From CAYLPT01 sp964385645 (GTDB lineage: Bacteria > Armatimonadota > Hebobacteria > Hebobacterales > Hebobacteraceae), in NCBI GenBank assembly GCA_964385645.1, contig CAYLPT010000127.1, forward strand, positions 1 through 19,075: 19,075 nt of DNA, written 5' to 3'. Both the position numbers and the translations under genes were made by a program. Below the pieces are notes generated by a model. The model ran no database searches. It was given only the letters and a program-made list of their open reading frames with translations, and was not told the origin of the DNA. Shown in pieces: positions 1-7,093 of this stretch (its first letter is position 1; each line of letters begins with the position of its first letter).

Positions 1-506
1 CGGCCGCGGAGGCGGTGCGGGCGGAGGCCGGGGTGGCGGTGAAGCTGAAGTGGCCGAACGATCTGCTGGCTGGGGGGCGCAAGCTTGGGGGCGTGCTGGT
101 AGAGGCGGAGCTGGCCGGGGAGCGGATCGCGCAGGCGGTGCTGAGCCTGGGGCTGAACGTGAACCTGTCGCCGGCCGACCTGTCGGCGGAGCTGAGGGAG
201 AGCGCGACCTCGTTGCGCGAGCAGACCGGTGGGGAGCACGAGGTGGCGGCGCTCGCCGCGCGCACGCTTGACGCCCTGGGGCAGCGGTGGGAGGATCTGA
301 TGGGCAGCGGGGAGGGGCTGGCCCGCGTCTGGCGGCAGTTCGATGCCCTGCTCGGGCGGGAAGTGGTCGTGCTCTCCGGCGATGGGCCGACGCGAGGCCG
401 GGTGCAGGGCGTGGATGCTGACGGCAGGCTGTTGCTGGAGACGGATATGGGCGGCCGGAGCTTCGCAATCGGCGAGATCGAGACCGTGGGGGCCGGGGTC
501 CCATGA
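1..506 (+). CDS. birA: Biotin--[acetyl-CoA-carboxylase] ligase, C-terminal part (5' truncated by window)
   Basis: The reading frame is open from base 3 and enters from outside the window, so the N-terminus is missing. The product activates biotin as biotinyl-AMP and attaches it to the biotin carrier protein of acetyl-CoA carboxylase. The visible part begins just before the KWPNDLL motif, whose lysine belongs to the biotin protein ligase active site. GGVLVEAE and LGLNVN follow, both characteristic of the catalytic domain. The last ~50 residues (from about LLGREVVV) match the small SH3-like C-terminal domain. The stop codon overlaps the next gene's ATG in an ATGA, implying translational coupling. 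Whether an N-terminal DNA-binding repressor domain exists cannot be seen. The carboxyltransferase subunits of its likely target enzyme are encoded about 12 kb downstream. Confidence 0.93.
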   Translation, partial: AAEAVRAEAGVAVKLKWPNDLLAGGRKLGGVLVEAELAGERIAQAVLSLGLNVNLSPADLSAELRESATSLREQTGGEHEVAALAARTLDALGQRWEDLMGSGEGLARVWRQFDALLGREVVVLSGDGPTRGRVQGVDADGRLLLETDMGGRSFAIGEIETVGAGVP

Positions 507-997
507 CGGTCCGCAACGCGAGGCTGAGCGACCTGCGGCGCGTGATCGAGATCGAGCGCGCCTCCTTCGGCCCCGAGTGCTACAGTGTGACGACATTCCT
601 CGCCCACGTCGTCCGCGACCGGAAGGGCTTCTTCGTCGCCGAGGAGGAGGGCGAGGTGGTCGGGTACGCGCTTGTCCGCGTGAAGCTGGGATGGCTGGGA
701 AGGCGGCGGGGCGGCGTCACCTCCATTGCGGTGGATCCCGCGCGACGGCGTCGCGGCCTGGGGCGAGCGCTCATGGCGCGGGCCCTCGCCTACCTTCAGG
801 AGCGGGGCGTGGAGGATGCCGACCTCGAGGTCCACGTCGCCAACCGCGCCGCGCAGTCGCTCTATGAGGCCTTTGGGTTCCGCCGCTCGCGCCTCCTGCC
901 CCACTACTACGGGCTCCACCGGGATGGCCTCAGGATGGTGCTGCACATGGACCGATCCGCGCGGTGGGAGCGCAGTGAGCGGGCCCACGATGGCTGA
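503..997 (+). CDS. rimI: GNAT acetyltransferase, RimI-like (ribosomal protein S18 alanine N-acetyltransferase)
   Basis: This 164-residue protein has one GNAT fold. Members of the RimI family transfer acetyl from acetyl-CoA to the N-terminal alanine of ribosomal protein S18. VTSIAVDP leads into RRRRGLGRAL (residues 81-90), the R/QxxGxG/A loop that binds acetyl-CoA pyrophosphate. LEVHVAN and LYEAFGF (about 108-126) correspond to the RimI signature LEV-x-x-N...LYxxxGF. The tail has YYGLHRDGLRM, equivalent to the YY...DAxxM end of RimI. It is slightly longer than E. coli RimI (148 residues). The ATG overlaps the birA stop, and no separate ribosome binding site is obvious, which fits coupled translation. 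The family is clear. The exact substrate is inferred, because other N-alpha acetyltransferases share these motifs. Confidence 0.8.
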   Translation: MTVRNARLSDLRRVIEIERASFGPECYSVTTFLAHVVRDRKGFFVAEEEGEVVGYALVRVKLGWLGRRRGGVTSIAVDPARRRRGLGRALMARALAYLQERGVEDADLEVHVANRAAQSLYEAFGFRRSRLLPHYYGLHRDGLRMVLHMDRSARWERSERAHDG

Positions 998-1787
998 TGC
1001 TCTCCCCGCCCTGGTTGACGCCCACACCCACCTGAACCACCCCCGCCTCCAGCGGCGCCTGCCCGAGGTCCTGGCGAGAGCCCGCGCGGCCGGGGTCGCA
1101 GCCATGCTCGTGGTGGGCTACGACCTGCCCAGCAGCGAGCTGGCCGTCTCGCTCGCGCAGGAGCACGAGGACCTTTGGGCCGCGGTGGGCATTCACCCCC
1201 ACGATGCCTCGGCCGCCGACGTTCCCGCCCTGGCCCGCCTGCGGAAGCTGGCCCGCCGCCCGCGCGTCGCGGCGGTGGGCGAGACGGGGCTCGACCTGTA
1301 CCGCAACCTCTCTCCCCGCGCGGCTCAGGTCGAGGCCTTTCGGCGGCATGCCGCACTCGCCGCCGAGGTCGGCCTACCGCTCATCGTACACTGTCGGGCG
1401 GCGGAGGAGGAGCTGCTCGGGCTGCTCGCGGAGGAGGTGGGCGCGCCCATCATCTGGCACTGCTTCGACGGCGCCTGGGAGCAGGCCGAGCGCGCGCTCG
1501 CCCTCGGGGCGACACTCGGGCTCGGCGGGCTGGTTGTGCGCGGGCCTCACCCTGGGCTGCTCCGCACGGCGGCCGAGGCGCCGGAGGACCGGCTGGTCGT
1601 GGAGACCGACTCGCCCTACCTCACTCCCGAGATGGCCAGGGGGCGGGACAACGAGCCGGCGAACCTCCGGGCGGTGATCCGCCGACTGGCCGAGCTGCGC
1701 GGGGTGGGGGAGCAGGAGCTGGCGCGGGCGACGACGCAGACCGCCCGGCGGCTGTTCAAGCTGGAGATCGAGGCGCCGGCGCCATGA
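990..1787 (+). CDS. TatD family metal-dependent hydrolase (Mg2+-dependent DNase-like)
   Basis: This 265-residue TIM-barrel protein belongs to the TatD family, whose members act as metal-dependent 3'-5' nucleases on DNA or RNA. All expected metal ligands are present: DAHTH (H12, H14) at the N-terminus, VGETGLD (E98), LIVHCR (H134), WHCF (H157) and VVETDSPYL (D207). The downstream RGRDNEPANL matches the TatD signature RGxxNEP. Length is typical (about 255-270). The ATG at 990 was chosen because it places DAHTH near residue 10 and overlaps the rimI stop by 8 bases. The frame stays open far upstream, but that part is rimI in another frame. The 3' end overlaps the next gene in an ATGA. The paralogue (TatD, YcfH or YjjV type) cannot be assigned. 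Confidence 0.92.
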   Translation: MADALPALVDAHTHLNHPRLQRRLPEVLARARAAGVAAMLVVGYDLPSSELAVSLAQEHEDLWAAVGIHPHDASAADVPALARLRKLARRPRVAAVGETGLDLYRNLSPRAAQVEAFRRHAALAAEVGLPLIVHCRAAEEELLGLLAEEVGAPIIWHCFDGAWEQAERALALGATLGLGGLVVRGPHPGLLRTAAEAPEDRLVVETDSPYLTPEMARGRDNEPANLRAVIRRLAELRGVGEQELARATTQTARRLFKLEIEAPAP

Positions 1788-2605
1788 CGTCGGACAGGCG
1801 CCCAAGACACCTGGTGGACTTCCACACCCACGCCTTCCCCGAGAGGGTGGCGGCCCGCGCGGTGCAGGCGCTGGCTGCGGAGTACGGCGTCCGCCCCGTC
1901 GCTGACCCCACGGTCGCGGGCCTCAGCGGAATCATGGACGAGGCCGGGGTGGAGGTGGCGGTTATCGCGCCGGTGGCGACGCGGCCTGAGCAGGTGCCCT
2001 CGATCAACGACTGGGCGGCTGGGGTGAACGGCCCGCGGCTGGTCGCCTTCGGGGCCCTGCATCCCGGACTGGAACGCCTGGAGGCCGAGGTCGAGCGCCT
2101 GGCCGCCCTCGGGCTGCGGGGGATCAAGCTCCAGCCCAACTTCCAGGAGTTCGCGCCTGACGACCCGCGGCTCTGGCCCGCTTACGAGGCCGCCGCGGGC
2201 CGGCTGGTCGTGCTCTTCCACAGCGGCCAGGAGATCGCGCCTCGCGCTTGCGTCCATGCGCAGCCCTCGGCGCTGGCGCGGGTCCATGAGGCTTTCCCGG
2301 CGCTCCGGATGGTGGTCGCGCACATGGGTGGCTACCAGATGTGGAGGGAGGTCAGGGAACACCTGCTCGGGGAGGACATCCACTTCGACCTCTCGTACTG
2401 CCCCGAGGACCAGCTCGGAGATGATGAGTTGGTGGCGCTCATCCGCGCCCACGGCGCGGGGCGGGTGGTGTTCGCGACCGATTTCCCGTGGGGCGACCCG
2501 CGGGCCGACGTCAGGCGACTCCTCCGGCTGGGCCTGACGGGGGAGGAGCTCGAGCTGATCGCCTGGCGAAACGCGTCGGCTCTCCTGAGCCTGCCCCTGG
2601 AGTGA
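1784..2605 (+). CDS. Amidohydrolase family protein (COG2159 / Amidohydro_2 type)
   Basis: This 273-residue TIM-barrel metal-dependent hydrolase has the ligand pattern of the amidohydrolase-2 group: VDFHTH (H14, H16), IKLQPNF (K115), FHSG (H146), VVAHMGG (H180) and FATDFPW (D233). PVATRPEQVPSINDW (about residues 63-77) is typical of a widespread subfamily annotated only as amidohydrolase or TIM-barrel metal-dependent hydrolase. Relatives include decarboxylases acting on aromatic acids and lactone hydrolases. The substrate cannot be predicted here. The start ATG overlaps the tatD-like stop as ATGA, so the two metal-dependent hydrolases are probably co-translated. Distant similarity to the preceding TatD protein reflects shared superfamily, not recent duplication. 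Confidence 0.88.
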   Translation: MTSDRRPRHLVDFHTHAFPERVAARAVQALAAEYGVRPVADPTVAGLSGIMDEAGVEVAVIAPVATRPEQVPSINDWAAGVNGPRLVAFGALHPGLERLEAEVERLAALGLRGIKLQPNFQEFAPDDPRLWPAYEAAAGRLVVLFHSGQEIAPRACVHAQPSALARVHEAFPALRMVVAHMGGYQMWREVREHLLGEDIHFDLSYCPEDQLGDDELVALIRAHGAGRVVFATDFPWGDPRADVRRLLRLGLTGEELELIAWRNASALLSLPLE

Positions 2606-2644
2606 GACGGGGGAAGCGAAGCTCGAGCAGAAAGGTGAACGCGC

Positions 2645-3013
2645 ATGGCTGAAGCGGCTGGCAAGACATCATCGGCGTGCATCTTCTGTCGCATCGCGAG
2701 CGGCGACGCGCGAGCAGACATCGTCCATCAGGACGACGCGGTGGTTGGCTTCCGCGACCTGAACCCACAAGCCCCGATGCACGTGTTGGTTATTCCGCGC
2801 AAGCACATCCCTTCGCTGCGGGATCTGTCAGAGGAAGATGACACCCTGGTGGGCCGCCTGGTGCGCGTCTGCGCCAAGGTGGCGGAGGCTGAGGGGAAGG
2901 CCGAGGCCGGCTTCCGCGTGGTGGCGAACTCAGGGCCCAGCGCAGGCCAGTCGGTGGACCACCTGCACCTGCACGTGCTGGCGGGCCGGTCGCTGGGCTG
3001 GCCGCCCGGATAG
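2645..3013 (+). CDS. HIT family protein, HinT-type purine nucleoside phosphoramidase
   Basis: This 122-residue histidine-triad protein is predicted to hydrolyse adenosine phosphoramidates and related aminoacyl-adenylates in the cytoplasm. It carries the N-terminal CIFCRI (residues 12-17), the central PMHVLVIPRKHI, and the triad HLHLHV (H106, H108, H110) followed by LAGRSLGWPPG, the usual HinT ending. The residue before the triad is Asp (D105), where HinT proteins usually have Phe or Tyr; the catalytic histidines are intact. Start ATG 2645 is preceded by AGAAAGGTGA at a suitable distance. A 39-base gap separates it from the amidohydrolase gene. The strong promoter for rpsU starts only 17 bases after its stop, so it probably ends the upstream unit. 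Confidence 0.94.
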   Translation: MAEAAGKTSSACIFCRIASGDARADIVHQDDAVVGFRDLNPQAPMHVLVIPRKHIPSLRDLSEEDDTLVGRLVRVCAKVAEAEGKAEAGFRVVANSGPSAGQSVDHLHLHVLAGRSLGWPPG

Positions 3014-3030
3014 GGCTGCGCGGGTCCGGT

Positions 3031-3059
3031 TTGACAAGGGTTCGCCCCCCTGCTATAAT
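3031..3059 (+). promoter_or_regulatory. Consensus sigma-70-type promoter (TTGACA-17-TATAAT)
   Basis: The -35 hexamer TTGACA (3031-3036) and -10 hexamer TATAAT (3054-3059) both match the consensus exactly, with a 17-base spacer. A TG one base upstream of the -10 adds an extended -10 element. It lies in the gap after the HIT gene, and transcription is predicted to begin near 3066. It would drive the leader and rpsU, and probably phoH and the genes behind it. Such a perfect promoter in GC-rich DNA suggests very high output, as for stable RNA or ribosomal protein genes. Confidence 0.9.
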
Positions 3060-3065
3060 CACCCT

Positions 3066-3257
3066 GGTCCACACCGCGGGTGCGGCTGTGCGGTGGCCGG
3101 CGCTCAGGGCGCGGCCCTGAGGGCGGTCCGAAGGCTGTCTGCGGGCTGTGCCGGCGGGTGGGCCTTCGTGTCAGGATCAACCACCTACGGCTCTGGTGCG
3201 CGTTTGCAGGCGCTGTCGGTGCCGCGGGTTGTGTGGTGGTGCGAAGGGAGGGAGAGT
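3066..3257 (+). promoter_or_regulatory. Structured rpsU 5' leader, or an unassigned small RNA (candidate)
   Basis: About 190 transcribed bases lie between the consensus promoter and the rpsU start, with no convincing gene. Hand-folding gives three helices. An outer stem pairs 3069-3079 with 3222-3236 (CCACAC/GTGTGG plus CGCGG/CCGCG, with a 4-base bulge). A perfect hairpin pairs CTCAGGGC (3103-3110) with GCCCTGAG (3114-3121). A second pairs CGAAGGC (3129-3135) with GCCTTCG (3162-3168). The closed outer stem ends about 20 bases before the start codon, leaving the GGGAGGGAG ribosome binding site single-stranded. I do not recognise it as SRP RNA, tmRNA, RNase P RNA or a known riboswitch. It could be an autoregulatory ribosomal protein leader. 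No T-rich terminator marks the end of a stand-alone RNA. GC-rich DNA folds readily, so the structure is only suggestive. Confidence 0.45.
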
Positions 3258-3455
3258 ATGGCCATTGACGTACGGGAGAATGAGTCGATCGACAGCGCGC
3301 TGCGCCGCTTCAAGCGGGAGCTGCAGGAGCACGGCGTCCTGGAGGCGGCCAAGCGGCACGAGCGTTACGAGAAGCCCAGCGAGAAGCGCCGCCGGATGCT
3401 GGCGGCCGCCATCCGCCGGAGCCGCCGCGCCGCCAGGCGCCGGGGCGAGCTCTGA
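3258..3455 (+). CDS. rpsU: 30S ribosomal protein S21
   Basis: This 65-residue, strongly basic protein matches S21, a small late-assembly component of the 30S subunit near the mRNA/anti-Shine-Dalgarno region. The N-terminal region (VRENESIDSALRRFKREL) is the family hallmark. It is followed by YEKPSEKRRR and an Arg/Ala-rich C-terminal helix. The start ATG has a strong purine-rich ribosome binding site (GGGAGGGAG) immediately upstream. It is the first gene behind the consensus promoter at 3031-3059 and precedes phoH, an arrangement found in several Gram-positive-like phyla. S21 is absent from most Actinomycetota, which helps to narrow the host. Confidence 0.95.
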   Translation: MAIDVRENESIDSALRRFKRELQEHGVLEAAKRHERYEKPSEKRRRMLAAAIRRSRRAARRRGEL

Positions 3456-3570
3456 GTCTGCACGGAGGAGGGGGCCGCGCCGGGGCAGTGGTGAGGAAGT
3501 GGGCCGGCCTGGCTCCGGCAGCGCCCTCCAGCGGTCTGGGGCTGAGAGCCTAGGCACGACATTGGACGCG

Positions 3571-4542
3571 GTGTCAGAGACTAGGGTGGTCCTCGCGGAC
3601 GCCGAGGAAACGCTTGCGCTCGCGGGGACCCACGATGCGAACCTCCGGCTGATCGAGAAGGAGGTGGGGGCCCGGATCGGGGCGAGGGGCAACGAGATCC
3701 GGGTCCACGGCACGCCGGAACAGGTCGAGCGGGCGAGCGACCTGCTGGAGGAGCTGGTCAAGCTCGTTCGCCTCGGCCATCCGATCACGCCCGGCGAAGT
3801 GGAGTACGCGGCCCGCACTGTGGGGGCCGGTCGCGCCGAGCCCCGGGAAGTCGTCTTCTCTGACGTGGTGCTGGTGAGCGACCGCGGCAAGCCCGTGAAG
3901 CCCCACACCCAAACCCAGCGGGACTACGTGGAGGCGATCGCGCGCGCCGACCTGACCTTCGGGATCGGCCCCGCGGGAACCGGCAAGACCTACCTCGCCA
4001 TGGCGATGGCGGTGGCCGCCCTCCGGGATCGCCAGGTGGCGCGCATCATCCTGACCCGCCCCGCGCTCGAGGCTGGCGAGCGGCTCGGCTTCCTGCCAGG
4101 GGACATCCAGGCCAAGGTGGACCCCTACCTGCGGCCGCTCTTCGACGCGCTCTACGACATGATGGACCTGGAGAAGGCGCGGCGGCTCCTCGAGCGGGGT
4201 GTCATCGAGGTGGCGCCCCTGGCCTTCATGCGAGGGCGGACCCTGAACGAGTCCTTCATCATCCTCGACGAGGGCCAGAACACCAGCCGCGAGCAGATGA
4301 AGATGTTCCTGACCCGGCTGGGCTTCGGCTCCAAGGCCGTGGTGACCGGGGACATCACTCAGACCGACCTGCCGGCCGGGCAGGTGCCGGGGCTGAACCA
4401 CGTGCGGGAGGTTCTGCCAGGCGTGCCGGGGGTGGCCTTCGTGTACTTCTCCGACCAGGACGTGGTCCGCCACGAGCTGGTGCAGCGCATCATCCAGGCC
4501 TACGAGCAGCACGAGGCGAAGGGCGCGGGTGGCCGGGTATGA
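3571..4542 (+). CDS. PhoH family ATPase (PhoH-like, KH-containing)
   Basis: This ~323-residue cytoplasmic P-loop ATPase of the PhoH-like (YbeZ) family is thought to act in RNA metabolism together with YbeY, whose gene lies two positions downstream. A KH-like N-terminal segment (about residues 15-65, THDANLRLIEKEVGARIGA...) precedes the ATPase core. GPAGTGKTY is the Walker A motif and FIILDEGQNT the Walker B. RPALEAGERLGFLPGD and TGDITQTDLP are family signatures. The start is uncertain. GTG 3571 gives an N-terminus like that of relatives (M-S-E-T-R...), while TTG 3562 would add three residues; neither has an obvious ribosome binding site. About 115 non-coding bases separate it from rpsU. Its stop overlaps the next ATG as ATGA. 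Confidence 0.93.
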   Translation: MSETRVVLADAEETLALAGTHDANLRLIEKEVGARIGARGNEIRVHGTPEQVERASDLLEELVKLVRLGHPITPGEVEYAARTVGAGRAEPREVVFSDVVLVSDRGKPVKPHTQTQRDYVEAIARADLTFGIGPAGTGKTYLAMAMAVAALRDRQVARIILTRPALEAGERLGFLPGDIQAKVDPYLRPLFDALYDMMDLEKARRLLERGVIEVAPLAFMRGRTLNESFIILDEGQNTSREQMKMFLTRLGFGSKAVVTGDITQTDLPAGQVPGLNHVREVLPGVPGVAFVYFSDQDVVRHELVQRIIQAYEQHEAKGAGGRV

Positions 4543-6638
4543 GCCGCGCGCGGGCGCACCGTCGCGGCCGGGGCGGGGCCGCACGAGGTTGGCCGGCGAG
4601 ACAGACCTGGCTGCGGGTGACCCTCGGGCTGGTGACGTGGGCCGCGCTCTCCGCGATCCTGCTGGGCTACGACGTGTTCCCGGGCCGCGTCTCGCTGAGG
4701 CCGGGCGAGCCCAGCCCACAGCTGATCCGCGCCCCCCGCATGGCCGAGTATGTGGACCGGGAGGAGACCGAGCGGCTGCGCGAGGAGGCGGCGGCGCGGG
4801 TGCCCCCCCAGTACTCCCCCCTGCCCTACGCCGCGGCGGACGCCCAGAAGCGTCTCGAGAGGACCTTCGACGGGCTTCGCCGGGCCCAGGAGGCGAGGCT
4901 GCCCGCGGACGCAGTCCAGCGGGCCCTCGCCGGCCTGTCGCCGGAGGCCGCCCAGTGGGCGGCGCAGGCCGAGGACGCCGAGCTGCGCGCGCTCGAGGAG
5001 GTGGGGAGGGCGATCATCCGTGAGGTGATGTCCCGCGAGATCCGGGAGCGCACCGGCGACGTGAGGGCGGCCCGCGACGAGGCGGCGGCCCTCGCCCGGG
5101 AGCGGGTCGCCGAGGCGGCCGCCGGCGAGCTCCTGGCAGCGGCGGTGAGCCGGGAGGTGGGGCCCACCCAACGCTACGACGAAGAGCTTACGGAGGCCGC
5201 CCGGGCCGAGGCGCGCGAGCGTGTCCAGAGAGTGGTGAGGACGATCGAGGCCGACCATGTGATCGTCTTCCAGGGCGAGCGCGTGACCCGCGGCCACCTC
5301 GCCATGCTTCAGGCGGTAGGGCTCGCCAGCCCGGGGCTGGACTACCGGAGGACAGTCGCGGTGGGGCTGATCGTGGGCCTGATCGTGATCCTCGTGGGTG
5401 CGCAGACCCGCTACTGGGCGCGCCCTGTCTACGACAGCCCGAAGTTGCTGCTGCTGCTGTCCCTGCTGATGGTCGTGTCGCTCTTTTTGGTGCATCTGCT
5501 CACCCTCTCGCTGCCCAATGTCTGGATGCTCTTCGTGCCCGCCGCGGCGCTCATCGCGGCGGTGTTGCTGGGCGATCTGGTGGCGATGTCGCTGGCCCTC
5601 GGCGCGAGCTTGCTGGTGGGCCTCATGGTCCAGGGGGGCCTGCCGGCCGCTCTGCTCTCCCTGGGCAGCGCCAGCGCCGCCCTCGCCTTCGTGTCCCACA
5701 TCTGGCCGGTGTCCCGGCTGCGCTGGATCGTGCTCGCCCTCGCCGTCACCAACCTCGCGCTGGTGGCGGCCATCGGCCTCCTGCAGGCGGAGCCCCTGGC
5801 GGTGCTGGCGCGCCACGCCGCCCTCGCCTCTGTGCTCTACAGCCCTGGCGTCGCGGCCCTCAGCCTGGGCGGCATCTACCTGCTCCAGCGCCCCTTCGGC
5901 ATCACCACCCACCTGGGGCTGCTGGAGCTGTCGAACCCCCAGCACCCCCTGTTGCGCCAGATGCAGGCCGAGGCCCCCGGCACCTACTACCACTCCCTAA
6001 TGGTCGCCGACCTCGCCGACGCGGCGGCCGAGGCGGTGGGGGCGGACGCGCTGCTGGCGAGGGTGGGCTCGCTCTACCACGATATCGGCAAGCTGCGCCG
6101 CCCCGCCTTTTTCGCCGAGAACCAGGCCCTGCTGGCGGTGGAGAACGTGCACGAGCGGCTGTCCTCCTCGCTCTCGGGGCTGATCATCATCTCCCATGTA
6201 AGGGATGGGGTGGAGCTGGCGAGGGAGCACCGGCTGCCGCCCCAGATCGTCGAGATCGTGGCCCAGCACCACGGCGCCAGCCTGGCGAGCTTCTTCTACC
6301 AGCAGGCGCTGAACAGCGAGCGGCCCGAGTCGGTCTCCGAGGAGCAGTTCCGCTACCCCGGCCCCCTCCCGCGCACTAAGGAGGCGGCCCTGGTGATGCT
6401 GGCGGACGCGGTGCAGGCGGCGGCGAAGTCCATCGCCGAGCCCACGCCCCATCGGGTCCGGCAGATGGTGCGCGACATCGTGCGCGACCGCCTGGTGGAT
6501 GGTCAGCTCAAGGAGTGCGACCTGACCTTCCGCGACTTCGAGGCCGCGGAGGCGGCGATGGCGCGCGTGCTCACCGGCTCGCTGTGCCACACGCGGGTCG
6601 AGTACCCGGAGCCCGTCTCGGCGGGCCCGGTCGGGTGA
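4539..6638 (+). CDS. PgpH-type 7TM-HD (HDIG) membrane protein, putative c-di-AMP phosphodiesterase
   Basis: This 699-residue membrane protein has the PgpH layout. A basic cytoplasmic tail and one TM (about 27-44) lead to an extracytoplasmic 7TMR-HDED sensor domain (about 55-265, helical, many Glu/Arg/Ala). A 7TM block (about 270-450) and a cytoplasmic HD domain (about 480-650) follow. The HD residues are visible: YYHSLMVADLA (H485), LYHDIGKL (H514, D515), IISHVRDG, VAQHHG (H577) and MLADAVQAA. Characterised relatives hydrolyse cyclic di-AMP to pApA. That activity is assigned by family, since HD domains can also act on other nucleotides. The neighbours phoH, ybeY and dgkA match the usual genomic context. 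Start ATG 4539 overlaps the phoH stop as ATGA. Confidence 0.93.
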   Translation: MSRARAHRRGRGGAARGWPARQTWLRVTLGLVTWAALSAILLGYDVFPGRVSLRPGEPSPQLIRAPRMAEYVDREETERLREEAAARVPPQYSPLPYAAADAQKRLERTFDGLRRAQEARLPADAVQRALAGLSPEAAQWAAQAEDAELRALEEVGRAIIREVMSREIRERTGDVRAARDEAAALARERVAEAAAGELLAAAVSREVGPTQRYDEELTEAARAEARERVQRVVRTIEADHVIVFQGERVTRGHLAMLQAVGLASPGLDYRRTVAVGLIVGLIVILVGAQTRYWARPVYDSPKLLLLLSLLMVVSLFLVHLLTLSLPNVWMLFVPAAALIAAVLLGDLVAMSLALGASLLVGLMVQGGLPAALLSLGSASAALAFVSHIWPVSRLRWIVLALAVTNLALVAAIGLLQAEPLAVLARHAALASVLYSPGVAALSLGGIYLLQRPFGITTHLGLLELSNPQHPLLRQMQAEAPGTYYHSLMVADLADAAAEAVGADALLARVGSLYHDIGKLRRPAFFAENQALLAVENVHERLSSSLSGLIIISHVRDGVELAREHRLPPQIVEIVAQHHGASLASFFYQQALNSERPESVSEEQFRYPGPLPRTKEAALVMLADAVQAAAKSIAEPTPHRVRQMVRDIVRDRLVDGQLKECDLTFRDFEAAEAAMARVLTGSLCHTRVEYPEPVSAGPVG

Positions 6639-6644
6639 CAGGCT

Positions 6645-7082
6645 TTGGCCGTGGTCATCCGGAATCAGCAGCCGAGGCGGGTGGACCGCCGCCGGCTGGT
6701 GCGGGTCGCGAGAGCGGTGATGGCGGCCGAGGGCTGTGACCCGGCCGCCGAGCTGAGCGTTGTGATCGGGGATGACGCATGGATTCAGGATCTGAACCGG
6801 AGGTACCGGGGTCGGCAGGCGCCGACCGACGTGCTGGCCTTCCCGGCGGGGGAGACGCCGGCCGGGGAGGCGCCGATGCTGGGGGATGTGGCGATCTCGG
6901 CGGAGACCGCAGAGCGGCAGGCCCGGCAGGCGAACCACGGGCTGATGGAGGAGCTCGAGCTGCTGCTGGCCCACGGGATCCTGCACCTGACGGGGTGGGA
7001 GGACGAGACTCCGGAGGCGCGCCGCCGAATGATGCAGCGGGCGGAGCAGGTGTTGTCCGAGGTAAGGGGCTGCCGGAGCTGA
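6645..7082 (+). CDS. ybeY: Endoribonuclease YbeY (16S rRNA maturation factor)
   Basis: This 145-residue member of the YbeY/UPF0054 metalloprotein family acts in 16S rRNA 3'-end maturation and ribosome quality control. YRGRQAPTDVLAFP (about 54-67) and LGDVAIS (about 79-85) are diagnostic. The zinc site reads HGILHLTGWED (H110, H114, D120). Most YbeY proteins have HGxLHLxGYDH, so the third ligand position is Asp instead of His and the preceding Asp is Glu; Asp at this place also occurs in some other lineages. The start is TTG 6645, or in-frame GTG 6651. It follows the pgpH stop by 6 bases. Placement next to phoH and rpsU fits a ribosome or RNA-processing role. Confidence 0.92.
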   Translation: MAVVIRNQQPRRVDRRRLVRVARAVMAAEGCDPAAELSVVIGDDAWIQDLNRRYRGRQAPTDVLAFPAGETPAGEAPMLGDVAISAETAERQARQANHGLMEELELLLAHGILHLTGWEDETPEARRRMMQRAEQVLSEVRGCRS

Positions 7083-7093
7083 GCCGCAGGACC

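Noticed and set aside
3066..3257. rpsU leader as SRP RNA, tmRNA, RNase P RNA or 6S RNA
   Set aside because: The conserved SRP helix-8 and RNase P core motifs are not present, and no tmRNA ends are visible. A 6S-like closed stem is conceivable, but there is no terminator and its characteristic central bubble could not be shown.
3080..3268. 62-codon open frame across the rpsU leader
   Set aside because: No family resemblance, no good ribosome binding site, and it runs into rpsU in another frame. It is explained by GC-rich composition.
3148..3570. N-terminal extension of PhoH across rpsU
   Set aside because: It would overlap the whole S21 gene in a different frame and is low-complexity. PhoH homologues begin close to the THDxNL segment.
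6779..7093. N-terminal extension of the DgkA-PAP2 protein back to ATG 6779
   Set aside because: This part lies wholly in another frame of ybeY, is Gly/Ala/Arg-rich without similarity, and DgkA proteins begin near the SFRxAxxG motif.
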